DNA from: Aneurinibacillus tyrosinisolvens
GTDB taxonomy: Bacteria > Bacillota > Bacilli > Aneurinibacillales > Aneurinibacillaceae
DNA length: 64,000 nt
Reading direction: 5' to 3'
Assembly (NCBI RefSeq): GCF_001015055.1
Contig: NZ_BBWZ01000009.1
Span: 62,001-126,000 of the forward strand
Shown: in pieces, positions 19,870 to 28,755 of the stretch
How the letters are laid out: the number at the start of each line of letters is the position of its first letter
Numbering within the stretch: position 1 is the stretch's first letter
Notes under the pieces: model-generated
What the model was told of the DNA's origin: nothing
The model's database searches: none
The model's input: the letters and a program-made list of their open reading frames with translations, nothing else
Translations under genes and position numbers: made by a program

Positions 19870-19898
19870 AGGCGGATAGTCTATCTATCCGTCTTTAT
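19870..19898 (+). terminator. Terminator of the small Asn/Ala-rich gene
   Basis: AGGCGGATAG (19870-19879) pairs with CTATCCGTCT (19885-19894) with one G-T wobble, followed by a T-rich tract. Confidence 0.75.
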
Positions 19899-19948
19899 AT
19901 ATATGGTAAACTGTTTATATATTCGAACAGAAAAGAAGGGAAAAGAAA

Positions 19949-20398
19949 GTGAACCGATTGTCTATTATTCCCTGTGGAAAAAAGAAAATATGGGATAGGG
20001 TCCCTGAAGCTGGAGCCAGGCGGGCGCAGGAAGTATACATAGGAACGTTTGGAAAGGCATGCCAGGCGTATGCAGCTCAGTTTTTCGATGTGTGGGTCAT
20101 ATTGTCGGCAAAACACGGTTTTTTGTTTCCCGATGATATTGTACCGGAAAATTACGATCTATCTTTTGACTCGGGAAGTTCAGACGTTATAAGTATAGAT
20201 AACCTGAAAAAGCAAATGGCAGAAAGAGGACTGGAAAGCTACGATGAAATTACCGTTCTTGGCGGTAAAAAATACAGAAAGGTAGTGGAACAGCTGTATA
20301 ATCCTGACAGCCTGAAGTATCCGTTGCGGGATTGCAAAGGAATTGGCTACATGGTGCAGAAGCTAAATAAAGCGGTGCAGGAAGGAAAAGAAATCTGA
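19949..20398 (+). CDS. DUF6884-like protein
   Basis: 149 residues from a GTG start preceded by AGAAGGG. The N-terminal IIPCGKKKIWD with a conserved Cys and Lys cluster, the middle VILSAKHGFLFPDD and the later ITVLGGKKYRKVV match the pattern of DUF6884, a soluble family found in bacteria and phages. Resemblance to nucleotide-processing folds has been suggested for it, but the activity is unknown here. It is transcribed alone or with the small membrane gene 61 bp downstream. Confidence 0.55.
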   Translation: MNRLSIIPCGKKKIWDRVPEAGARRAQEVYIGTFGKACQAYAAQFFDVWVILSAKHGFLFPDDIVPENYDLSFDSGSSDVISIDNLKKQMAERGLESYDEITVLGGKKYRKVVEQLYNPDSLKYPLRDCKGIGYMVQKLNKAVQEGKEI

Positions 20399-20459
20399 TT
20401 TAAATGTTAAGAATAGTAAGTAATCAGCCGATACTAATTTTAAGGGGGGGGAGTGTACC

Positions 20460-20651
20460 ATGATGAAATACGGTAATGTTATCGATATCCATTCTGTGAT
20501 AAAGAGGCGCCGGTACAAACGAATAAAAAAACGCTCCCTTTTATGCTGCTATGTATGTATCCTGATTACTTTCATTATCTTCCTATCCTACACTTATATG
20601 CTCCATGTCGATGATGAACAAATTTCTGCTTTCATTCTTCCTAAATACTAG
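20460..20651 (+). CDS. Small single-pass membrane protein
   Basis: 63 residues with a GGGGGGGAG site before two consecutive ATGs (20460 and 20463). A strongly basic segment (KRRRYKRIKKR) precedes one hydrophobic segment (LLCCYVCILITFIIFLSY), so the N-terminus should face the cytoplasm with a short acidic tail outside. The family was not recognised and the function is unknown. Confidence 0.6.
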   Translation: MMKYGNVIDIHSVIKRRRYKRIKKRSLLCCYVCILITFIIFLSYTYMLHVDDEQISAFILPKY

Positions 20652-20662
20652 CCTGTGAGCGT

Positions 20663-20687
20663 AAAAAAGAACTGCCGGTAAGGCAGT
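20663..20687 (-). terminator. Terminator of the CtaM-like gene
   Basis: ACTGCC (20671-20676) pairs with GGCAGT (20682-20687). On the minus strand it is followed by T6. It is short but well placed just past the stop. Confidence 0.65.
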
Positions 20688-20692
20688 CCCTT

Positions 20693-21229
20693 TTAATAAT
20701 ACGGTGATATCATGAGGTAAACGAGCACACCGGTAAAGCTGACGTAAAGCCAGAGTGGCATCGTCCAGCGTGCGATTTTGCGGTGTTTCTCGACCTGCAT
20801 GTTTAGCCCGCGTGTTACGGTTATAAGCGCAAGCGGCACGATAGCCGCAGATAGCACAATATGGGTGATCAAGATGAAGTAATAAATCGGGCGCAGAATG
20901 CCTTGTCCACCGTAGTGTGTGTTAGGCGCAAGCGCGTGGTATGTCACATACGAAATTAAAAATATCGCTGTCGTCGTAAACGCTGCAAAGATGTAGCGGC
21001 GGTGACGCTGGATATTCTTTTGTTTAATCGACACAAGCGCGGCGATTAGGAAAATGAAGGTAAAGCTGTTACATATGGCATTTAAGAAAGGTAAAAACGT
21101 TAGATTTACACCGCCCATTCCTTCGTATTTCGGCATGAAATAGAGGATGGCAACGATCGCGTTGATGGCAATCGTGAGTGCGACGATAACAGCTGTATAA
21201 TTACGCTGTTTTACTTGATGGTGTTCCAC
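20693..21229 (-). CDS. DUF420 membrane protein (CtaM/YozB-like cytochrome oxidase maturation factor)
   Basis: 178 residues with about five membrane segments and scattered His residues (YVTYHALAP, LITHIVL) that fit heme or copper handling. This is the DUF420 family; S. aureus CtaM, a member, is needed to mature heme-copper cytochrome oxidase. The length and the N-terminal Asn/Tyr-rich segment fit. It lies alone, 220 bp from the next gene, with an inverted repeat upstream at 21296-21324. The role is inferred from the family only. Confidence 0.8.
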   Translation of the reverse strand: MEHHQVKQRNYTAVIVALTIAINAIVAILYFMPKYEGMGGVNLTFLPFLNAICNSFTFIFLIAALVSIKQKNIQRHRRYIFAAFTTTAIFLISYVTYHALAPNTHYGGQGILRPIYYFILITHIVLSAAIVPLALITVTRGLNMQVEKHRKIARWTMPLWLYVSFTGVLVYLMISPYY

Positions 21230-21295
21230 ATAATCACTCCTTTATAGTGTTTATTTTACAGCAGTGTTTTATTTTTCACCATTTTAAATGAGTAA

Positions 21296-21324
21296 AACGA
21301 ACAATCTTTAATCGATTGTTCGTT
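21296..21324. promoter_or_regulatory. Perfect 11-bp inverted repeat upstream of the DUF420 gene
   Basis: AACGAACAATC (21296-21306) and GATTGTTCGTT (21314-21324) flank 7 bases. The spacing CGAA-N17-TTCG resembles paired PurR boxes, but the expected CC before GAA is a single C. It could also act as a terminator or other operator. Confidence 0.4.
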
Positions 21325-21425
21325 ATTTTGTAAAATTTAACCGGATTTTTTTCCCATATTTCACATACTAGTATCTCCTAAAATGAAACAGCCAAACCAT
21401 TAATGAATGGGGAAGCAAACATTAA

Positions 21426-21451
21426 AGCTCCTGCCATACCCGGCAGGAGCT
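21426..21451 (-). terminator. Terminator of the polysaccharide synthase unit
   Basis: AGCTCCTGCC (21426-21435) pairs with GGCAGGAGCT (21442-21451). On the minus strand it is followed by TTAATGTTT. Confidence 0.8.
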
Positions 21452-21455
21452 GATT

Positions 21456-24400
21456 TTATGAGCGATTTGTAACGCTCCCCGTTCTCTGCAGCTTATTCCA
21501 CCCTACAGCAATCCCTTTAATAGCGGAAATGATTGATTTTACTACGACATAGGTCATTAGCTGCCTGTAAACGACTCGCTGCAGAAAGAGCCAGGCAAGC
21601 GGACCGGCGTTTTCCTTCTCAAGGCGGAAGGAATACAGGGAAGCTGCAAAATCAACGAGGAGGAACACAAGGTAGAAAGCAAGCGTTTTACCGGGCTGAA
21701 TCCCGAACAGACCCATAACAAAGAGGATGTCTGCGATGGGCGACAGAACCTGGAAGATATACTGAAACAACCACATATTTGGAAGTGCAACAAAGCCCAG
21801 TGATGTGTGCTTGCGGTTCAGGAGAGCCTCCCTGTGCTTCCATAAGCATTGCAAGGTTCCGTACGTCCAGCGATACCTCTGCTTCAGCAGGCTTTTGACA
21901 TCTGCGGGTGATTCCGTGTAAGCATAAGCCTTTTCTTCAAATGCGATGCGGTAACCATTGCGCAGCAGCGTTAATGTGATGTCTGTATCTTCTGCGAGTG
22001 TATCCTCCTGAAAATAGCCGGATTCAATGACAGCCCGCTTGCGCCAGGCGCCGATGGCTCCCGGTACAACCGTAATGCAGTTAAGTTCGGCAAATGCCCG
22101 CCTTTCAAGATTAAACCCTGTTACATACTCTACATGCTGCCAGAGCGTAAGCAGGTTATGAATATTTCCGACTTTTACATTGCCGGATACGGCGGCCACT
22201 TTCGGATCCGCCATATGACGGACAAGCAGCGCAATGGCGTCCGCTGCAAGGACAGTATCCGCATCAAGAGCTACAATAATTTCTCCGTTCGCTTCACGGA
22301 AGCCTCTGTTCACGGCTGAGGATTTTCCGCCATTTTCCTTTGTAATGAGCCTTACCTGCGGGTGGCTGCGGAATGAAGCCTTCACTGCGTCAGAAGTCTG
22401 GTCGGTTGAGCCGTCGTTAACAACAATGATTTCGAAAGACGGATAATGGCTCTGCAGAATAGACTGTATTGTTTTGCAAATGACCTTTTCTTCATTATAA
22501 GCCGCAATGACGACGCTCACGAAAGGCTTGAAGGAAGCATTCGAAGGCAAGGTATGATACTTCTGTTTTTGCTTTGCAGCCAGGAAAATCAGGAGGACGA
22601 AACGGAATATCCCGATAATAATGGCCAGGTAAAATATAAACGCCATCCCTTTTTGCCAGCCTGAAATCGCAGTGAAAACCGCTTTATCATACGTCATAAA
22701 GGTACTCTCCGCATGGGGGATGGGAGGCATTATCTCTTCTTTCTTCTTCCCGAGTAAATCGCTGACCGTGACAAAGCTGTACCCCTTGTGCTGCAGCGTT
22801 TCAATGATTTTCGGCAAGGCCTCCACCGTGCCAGAGCGGTCACCCCCGGCATCATGCAGAAGAATGATATTGCCGTCGGGAAGTTCCTTCATTACGCGCC
22901 GCACGATTTCATCGCTTGCAGGCATTTGCCAGTCTTCCGGATCGATCGCCTCCCCAACCATGGTGTACCCCATCTGCTGTGCCCGCAAAATCGGCAGCAG
23001 CTCCGCCGGTGTGGAGGGGGATGAGTCGGCCACATATGGCGGGCGGAAGAGCGTCATGGAGTGTCCGGTCATCTCCTGAAATAACCGCTGGTTAGCGTTC
23101 AGTTCCATTTTTGTCCGCATTGGAGAAACTGCTGCTACATTCGGATGCGTAAACGTGTGGCTGCCTATTTCATGTCCTTCTCTGTACAATCGTGTCACGA
23201 TGTCCTGGCTAACCTGCGCATTTTCCCCAACAATAAAGAAGGAGCCTTTGATTTTATAGCGATCCAGGATATCAAGGATTTTTGGCGTGTATATCGGATC
23301 AGGGCCGTCGTCAAACGTTAAGACAATCTGCTTTCCTTTCGGTTTTCCGAACCGCTCCACTTCATAAGGAACCGGATAGGCGGTATAGGACTCGTTGGAC
23401 AGTGTCCCGTCTTCATCTACCTGGAATGCCCGCTTTCCTTCCCTCGCAGCAGAAATAATACGCAATACCTCACCGGCCCCGGAATAATGAACGGGATCAG
23501 GGCTTATGACGGTATGGAGAGAAGGTACACTGTCTTTTATGTGACCTACGGAATGAAGTGCGTTCCAAACGGATGGATCCTCTGAGCCAAGACGCCAGAG
23601 CGCCACTCCCTTTGCACCTGAATCCAGGGAAGCTTTCACCTGATTGTATAAGGATACACCGTCTAAAAACCAGACAATATGCCGGTCTTCGCCTTCCTTA
23701 TACCGCATGTATGGATTTTGGGCCGCCTCATCCCACTGAATTTTCAGCTTTGAAGCAGTGGCCGTCTGCATGATATCGCCAAATGTCACCACATCTGCCG
23801 GCTGGCTGCTGTTTTCTACCCAGTCATATCCATAGCTTCCCAGACTGACAATGAGTTTTTCCGGGGGAATATCCAGCTGTTCCAGCGATTTTACAAACCA
23901 GGAGGCAGAAGCGATCGGTCCCGGTTTGCCGTTCTGGTAATGCTCGTCATACAGCATGATGATCATACGGTCCGTTACCTTAGAAAGCGCACCGTAGTCG
24001 AAGGCATTATCGCTTGCCGGAACATCCTGTGTGACCTGGAGACCGTTCGCATGAAATTGCGCATACAGTTCGGACATGAAGATTGTAAGATTATCCTGGT
24101 CTTCTGGCTTTACCATTTCAAAGTCAATATTGATTCCCGCATACCCGTTGCTTTTCACCATCCTATACAGCTGGCGGACGAGCTGTGTACGCTTTGCGGG
24201 AGAGATAAGTATCGTATGTAGAAGTGCATCATTCCATTTTTCGCCTGTGAAGTTATTTATAAGAGGCATTACTTTCACATTGTTGATTTGCGCTATGTTT
24301 CGGATTTCCTTCTGGCTTTCATCCTGCAGCGTCATGTCACGATTCAGGTGATACCATTCGGGAATCAGAACGCTGAGGGAGCGAATGTTTTTTTTCAAAG

Positions 24401-25088
24401 ATATTTTACTGTTTTCATCCCAGTTGACATAGAATCCGTATACTTCTCCCTGCCCTGTTTTTTCTAGAGGAGCCTGCTTTTTATGGCTGTTGAAACCGAA
24501 TTGGGATGCCGAATTTACTTTCTCCTCCTGCTTTAGCTGTGCAATCAATGTACGCTCATTTATTTTTTCAACAATCGGGCTTATCAGGTGGATTTTATTT
24601 GCCCCGAGTGCAAGCTGCGGAAGAAGCGGATCAGAATTCAGGCTCGCGCCAAAGATATAGACGATAATAAGAGATGGGAAGAGGACAAGAAAAGAGAACC
24701 GTTTTAATAGGGCCCACCGCCGGCCGGAATCATCGTAAAAAACAAAACCATTCTTTGCTGCTGTCTCCCTGCCCGTTCGTTTGCCCCGGTGAAACCAAAT
24801 GAACAGGGGGGAGAATAGGAATGATAGGAGAATCCCGGTGGCTACATTTCCCGCGGAATAAAACTGCATGTGAAAAATAGGGAAAATAAGAGAGAAGCTC
24901 GTTCCAATGAATAAAGCCGCTATATTCGAGCGAAGCAGCAGGAGCACGAGCAGGAAGCCTGTCCAGCGAATGCCAAAGGCAGGCAGCATTCCGAGGAATA
25001 TACCTGCCGACCCCGCAGCTGCCATGTGATAGGGTGAGCGTATGGAAAATAAAGAGGAACAGAGCCTTCGTAAGAAACGGATGATCAT
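21456..25088 (-). CDS. DUF2062 / GH18-like / NodB deacetylase / GT2 fusion, polysaccharide synthase
   Basis: A 1210-residue membrane enzyme combining three carbohydrate activities. Order: DUF2062-like membrane segment (about 20-100); TM helix (130-150); GH18-type hydrolase-like domain (about 212-515) with the acidic core GINIDFE (Asp322, Glu324); NodB polysaccharide deacetylase (about 585-780) with TFDDGPD (Asp593-594), SHTFTH metal histidines 644 and 648, RPPY and LLHDAG; TM (812-837); processive GT2 glycosyltransferase (855-1090) with DADT (942), EDTD (1033) and QRYRW (1070-1074); C-terminal TMs. The QxxRW motif marks synthases of chitin, hyaluronan or poly-N-acetylglucosamine type, so a deacetylated amino-sugar polymer is a fair guess. 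Hydrolase and deacetylase face outside. It shares a unit with the secreted protein upstream. Confidence 0.88.
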   Translation of the reverse strand: MIIRFLRRLCSSLFSIRSPYHMAAAGSAGIFLGMLPAFGIRWTGFLLVLLLLRSNIAALFIGTSFSLIFPIFHMQFYSAGNVATGILLSFLFSPLFIWFHRGKRTGRETAAKNGFVFYDDSGRRWALLKRFSFLVLFPSLIIVYIFGASLNSDPLLPQLALGANKIHLISPIVEKINERTLIAQLKQEEKVNSASQFGFNSHKKQAPLEKTGQGEVYGFYVNWDENSKISLKKNIRSLSVLIPEWYHLNRDMTLQDESQKEIRNIAQINNVKVMPLINNFTGEKWNDALLHTILISPAKRTQLVRQLYRMVKSNGYAGINIDFEMVKPEDQDNLTIFMSELYAQFHANGLQVTQDVPASDNAFDYGALSKVTDRMIIMLYDEHYQNGKPGPIASASWFVKSLEQLDIPPEKLIVSLGSYGYDWVENSSQPADVVTFGDIMQTATASKLKIQWDEAAQNPYMRYKEGEDRHIVWFLDGVSLYNQVKASLDSGAKGVALWRLGSEDPSVWNALHSVGHIKDSVPSLHTVISPDPVHYSGAGEVLRIISAAREGKRAFQVDEDGTLSNESYTAYPVPYEVERFGKPKGKQIVLTFDDGPDPIYTPKILDILDRYKIKGSFFIVGENAQVSQDIVTRLYREGHEIGSHTFTHPNVAAVSPMRTKMELNANQRLFQEMTGHSMTLFRPPYVADSSPSTPAELLPILRAQQMGYTMVGEAIDPEDWQMPASDEIVRRVMKELPDGNIILLHDAGGDRSGTVEALPKIIETLQHKGYSFVTVSDLLGKKKEEIMPPIPHAESTFMTYDKAVFTAISGWQKGMAFIFYLAIIIGIFRFVLLIFLAAKQKQKYHTLPSNASFKPFVSVVIAAYNEEKVICKTIQSILQSHYPSFEIIVVNDGSTDQTSDAVKASFRSHPQVRLITKENGGKSSAVNRGFREANGEIIVALDADTVLAADAIALLVRHMADPKVAAVSGNVKVGNIHNLLTLWQHVEYVTGFNLERRAFAELNCITVVPGAIGAWRKRAVIESGYFQEDTLAEDTDITLTLLRNGYRIAFEEKAYAYTESPADVKSLLKQRYRWTYGTLQCLWKHREALLNRKHTSLGFVALPNMWLFQYIFQVLSPIADILFVMGLFGIQPGKTLAFYLVFLLVDFAASLYSFRLEKENAGPLAWLFLQRVVYRQLMTYVVVKSIISAIKGIAVGWNKLQRTGSVTNRS

Positions 25089-25117
25089 TCGGAATCCTCC
25101 CGTATTAATATAAAAGA

Positions 25118-26464
25118 TTAGTACCCTGCCGGTGCATTTTTAGAATAGTCGAGCGTATTCGCTGCAAACCAGGTGATTCCAATGCTTGGCTTTCCAGTTT
25201 CATCCGGTGCGTTATACTGAATATATTGTTGAGGAACAGACTGATTGTTTATGAAGATAACCGCCTTCTTTGGATCCTTCACATAGAAGGTAATTCCCCT
25301 CACATCGTTTAACTTTGCCGGGTGTGATCCGAGAGTTGGATCATTAATCGATGTAATGAAAATCTTTGTGTTGCCCCCTTCATTTGCCGAAGAATATTTC
25401 ATATATTCCTGCGCAATGTTGTAGTGGAGAAGCCGGCTTGTGCGTGCAACGAGAATTTTCCCTGTGTCATAGTACTTTGCCAGCAGACGGAGGGATTTAA
25501 TGTTGTTTCCGTAGAACGGGTAAGCGTGATTTCCGCCGCCGAAGTGCTGGGCTACAATCGAATACTGCTGCTTCCTTACAAGGTCGTCCAGGTGTTTAGG
25601 CGTTAGCTCCATGTAGATCGAAGCCGGACCCCATACCCACTGTTTCTTCCCGGAGTGATCCCGGTTGAACGTATAGCGGTGAAAGCCCCATACACGGTTT
25701 CCGTCGCGTAGAGTTATGGGGAAAATCATGCTATCCTGGCCGAATTTTTCCTCCCCTACGGAGTCCCATATGAAATGAACGCCGTTTTTTACATCCAAAT
25801 CGGTATTGTAGAAGGGAGACTTTCTGTTATCACCTTCCTGGTAAGAAGAGAATCCGATAGACCTGTAGGATCCGAAGTTCTGACGGTTTGCCATATTTCC
25901 GTGGTTAATCCAGATCTCCGGACGGATGCCGTCTTCTTTCATGTGCTCCCAGGCGATTTTGGCAAGATTTCTTTTGCATAGCGCATCGTTTGGATTCGTA
26001 CGCGAGAAGTCGCCAAATCCGTGCATGCTGTCAATCCAGCCGGCGTTCCAGTAGTGTTTAATTAATGTACTGTCCTTTTTTTTGTTCGTGTTGATTCCGT
26101 GAAAATAGGTCATCACTTCACTTGAGGTGTGCTTTTTGTTATCTACGTAGTAAGGATGGGAATCGTTTGTCGCCATGTACATCCAGAAGCTGTCCCCGAC
26201 ATCAAGCCCCAATCCTCTTCCGATTGGCGTCTGTTCTCTCGTATTGAGAAACCGGTGGTATTGGGCAAATTCGGCAGGCGTTGTTCCATCGATGTCGGAG
26301 GAAAAAGCAAGCATGGAGTGGTAGGGATATGGAAACTTACGCAGTTGCACTTCATGAGCCAGGGAAACTTTTGGAGCTGTATTAAAAAGAAGTAAAAAAA
26401 TTGCACATAGGAGTGGAATAGCAGCTAACCCTGCTGTGATTATTTTTCTTCTCTGTTTTACCAT
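25118..26464 (-). CDS. Membrane-anchored or secreted polysaccharide-deacetylase-like protein
   Basis: 448 residues from the ATG at 26464, chosen because GGGGGAG precedes it; the frame is open to 26542. A TM/signal helix at residues 9-28 is followed by an extracellular domain opening with HSMLAFSSDIDGT (Asp57, Asp59), like the first metal-binding motif of deacetylases (TFDDG). Later segments such as EIWINHGNMANRQNFGS and VAQHFGGGNHAYPF supply His residues. A C-terminal beta-rich part follows. It lies 29 bp before the synthase fusion on the same strand, so it probably modifies or exports the same polymer. Family assignment is uncertain because no full NodB motif set is present. Confidence 0.65.
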   Translation of the reverse strand: MVKQRRKIITAGLAAIPLLCAIFLLLFNTAPKVSLAHEVQLRKFPYPYHSMLAFSSDIDGTTPAEFAQYHRFLNTREQTPIGRGLGLDVGDSFWMYMATNDSHPYYVDNKKHTSSEVMTYFHGINTNKKKDSTLIKHYWNAGWIDSMHGFGDFSRTNPNDALCKRNLAKIAWEHMKEDGIRPEIWINHGNMANRQNFGSYRSIGFSSYQEGDNRKSPFYNTDLDVKNGVHFIWDSVGEEKFGQDSMIFPITLRDGNRVWGFHRYTFNRDHSGKKQWVWGPASIYMELTPKHLDDLVRKQQYSIVAQHFGGGNHAYPFYGNNIKSLRLLAKYYDTGKILVARTSRLLHYNIAQEYMKYSSANEGGNTKIFITSINDPTLGSHPAKLNDVRGITFYVKDPKKAVIFINNQSVPQQYIQYNAPDETGKPSIGITWFAANTLDYSKNAPAGY

Positions 26465-26660
26465 TGTTGTACTCCCCCGTGTCACCTGAATCTTTCTGTA
26501 TTTCTGTATAGGAGAAGTATAAGGAAAGAAAATAAAAAGCAAGTGTGAGAAATATTAGAGTTTCATGAGAATGGAATCACAGCGGATTTTTCTGTGCTAA
26601 GATAAAAAAGCAAGTATCGTGTGGGATGCCGGATTCGGAGAGCAAGCCAAGGAGGTTACG

Positions 26661-27344
26661 ATGAAAAAAGTACTCATTATTGAAGATGAAGAAAACCTCG
26701 CCCGGTTTATTGAACTTGAACTCCAGTACGAGGGGTTTGCGGTCGAGGTCGCTCATGAGGGACGAACCGGGCTGGAAAAAGCGCTTCATCAGGAGTGGGA
26801 TATTATTCTCCTCGATCTCATGCTGCCCGGTTTAAATGGAATTGAAATCTGCCGGCGTATCCGGAATGTAAAAGACACGCCGATTATCATGCTTACGGCG
26901 CGGACAAGCGTTCTTGATAGAGTGTCGGGTCTGGACAGCGGTGCTGATGATTACATTCCAAAACCCGTTGCCATTGAAGAACTGCTTGCGCGGATGCGGG
27001 CGCTGCTTCGCCGCCTTGAAAAGCAGGAAAGCAAAACGTCCCCGCCACTTCTCGCCCATAAAGGAATTGAAGTCAATACGGAGTCACAGGTAGTGAAGAG
27101 AAACGGAGAGACTGTTTCTTTAACGAAAAGGGAGTATGAGCTTCTGGTTGTTCTTATGCGCAATATCGATCGGGTGATGACGAGAGACATGCTGCTTGAT
27201 GTTGTATGGGGGTATGAATCAGCAGTAGAGACGAACGTTGTTGATGTATATATCCGTTATCTTCGAAATAAGCTTGATATCCCGGGACAGGAAAGCTTGA
27301 TCCAGACCGTGCGTGGGACAGGTTATGTTATTCGGAGATCCTAG
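26661..27344 (+). CDS. OmpR/PhoB-family response regulator
   Basis: 227 residues from the ATG at 26661, which has AAGGAGG upstream; the open frame extends 42 bases further. The receiver domain has acidic residues Glu8/Asp9, phospho-acceptor Asp52 (LLDLMLPG), Thr79 and Lys101 (IPKP). A winged-helix DNA-binding domain follows (VSLTKREYELLVVLM, DVYIRYLRNKLD, TVRGTGYVIR). It is paired with the kinase 10 bp downstream and divergent from the polysaccharide unit, the likely target. A degenerate copy of the receiver lies at 28752-29120. Confidence 0.93.
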   Translation: MKKVLIIEDEENLARFIELELQYEGFAVEVAHEGRTGLEKALHQEWDIILLDLMLPGLNGIEICRRIRNVKDTPIIMLTARTSVLDRVSGLDSGADDYIPKPVAIEELLARMRALLRRLEKQESKTSPPLLAHKGIEVNTESQVVKRNGETVSLTKREYELLVVLMRNIDRVMTRDMLLDVVWGYESAVETNVVDVYIRYLRNKLDIPGQESLIQTVRGTGYVIRRS

Positions 27345-27354
27345 GGGGAAATAG

Positions 27355-28755
27355 ATGAAGAAACGTTTCGGTCCTTACTCTCTAACTTCCCGGCTGACGC
27401 TTTTGTTTACGGCAGGCATGGTTTTCTTTCTGCTCATCCTTAATTTGTTTGTGTATTGGGCGACGATGCAGCTCGTTTACCGGCACGAGCACCAGCTTCT
27501 TGAATCAAAGGTGAACGCCATAGCCATTGATATAACGGACAAGCTAACGATTCACCCGTCTTTAGGACATATGCACCTGCACCCGATGCTTACTAAATTT
27601 AAGAATGACTATCAAAGGCTCTCGCTCATTGGACCGGATGGCACTGAGATTGCGAGAGTAACCGGGGTGAAATGGCGGGAGGAAAGCGTGCGGGACTACG
27701 GGGAAATATTTGAACCGGATTCCTACATCGTTACGCGAAAAGAAGCTCTGGAGGCCTCCCAGGTGCTCGTGCTTCCGGGCCCTTACCCGGGAATGCAGAT
27801 AAAAATCCTAGAGGATGCGGAGCCGCTCAATCATTTTATTAATATCCTCCTGCTCATTCTTGGGACAGCGTCTACCGGAGCTGTCATCATTTCCGGCTTT
27901 GGCGGTTATTTGCTTACGCGAATCGGAGTTCGGCCTCTTGATCGCCTGATTGTTGATATTCACCAGATGAGAGCTTCCCGTCTTTCTTCTCGGTTGCCGC
28001 TGCGCTCTACGGCAAAGGAGATTGGTACACTGACAAAGGCTTTCAACACGCTGCTCGACCAGATTGAAGAAGTCGTTTCCAAACAAAAGCAATTTATTGC
28101 AGATGCCTCGCACGAGTTAAAAACTCCGTTAACAATTATCGACGGGTATATTCGATTGCTTGAGAGATGGGGAAAGGATGAAGCCGAGGTAAGGGATGAG
28201 GCTCTTAAAGCTATGAGTCATGAATCGCACCGTCTTTTCCACCTTATTCATGATCTTCTCCTCCTAGCAGGATTGGATGAGGTCTCACCTGATACAGAAA
28301 AACTGGAAGTGCAGGATCTTACGCCGCTTCTGGAGGAAGTGAAGAAAGCATGGACATCCGCATTTCCTGCGCACCTCCAGCTTATTTTTAAGTGGGACGA
28401 ACCGCTGGTTTTAGCGATGGATCGAGAGAAAATCCGCCGCCTCCTTGATATTTTCCTGGATAACGCCCGCAAGTATACGGATGAGGGGCAAGTATATGTA
28501 CACGCCTATCAAGACGGACCGTTGATACATATTAAAGTAGAGGATACGGGAATTGGCATCGATGAAGAAGAACTCCCTCATATATTTGAACGGTTTTACC
28601 GGGTTGATAAGTCAAGAAACCGACAGTGGGGAGGAAGCGGACTGGGGCTTGCCATTGCAAAATCCATCGTAACCTCGCACGGTGGCGAGGTTACGATGCA
28701 GCATTCCAGTTTAGGGGGGACCGAGGTCCATATCGAACTGCCCTCTAAGCATTAA
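27355..28755 (+). CDS. Membrane sensor histidine kinase
   Basis: 466 residues. Two TM helices (about 15-36 and 163-188) enclose a 125-residue extracellular sensor. HAMP, HisKA with His253 (ADASHELKTPLT) and an HATPase domain with N and G boxes (DNARKYT, DTGIGI, GGSGLGLAI) follow. It phosphorylates the adjacent OmpR-type regulator. Sensor ligand unknown; neighbours suggest cell-envelope or polysaccharide state. Its stop overlaps by 4 bases with that of the pseudo-receiver gene on the other strand. Confidence 0.93.
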   Translation: MKKRFGPYSLTSRLTLLFTAGMVFFLLILNLFVYWATMQLVYRHEHQLLESKVNAIAIDITDKLTIHPSLGHMHLHPMLTKFKNDYQRLSLIGPDGTEIARVTGVKWREESVRDYGEIFEPDSYIVTRKEALEASQVLVLPGPYPGMQIKILEDAEPLNHFINILLLILGTASTGAVIISGFGGYLLTRIGVRPLDRLIVDIHQMRASRLSSRLPLRSTAKEIGTLTKAFNTLLDQIEEVVSKQKQFIADASHELKTPLTIIDGYIRLLERWGKDEAEVRDEALKAMSHESHRLFHLIHDLLLLAGLDEVSPDTEKLEVQDLTPLLEEVKKAWTSAFPAHLQLIFKWDEPLVLAMDREKIRRLLDIFLDNARKYTDEGQVYVHAYQDGPLIHIKVEDTGIGIDEEELPHIFERFYRVDKSRNRQWGGSGLGLAIAKSIVTSHGGEVTMQHSSLGGTEVHIELPSKH

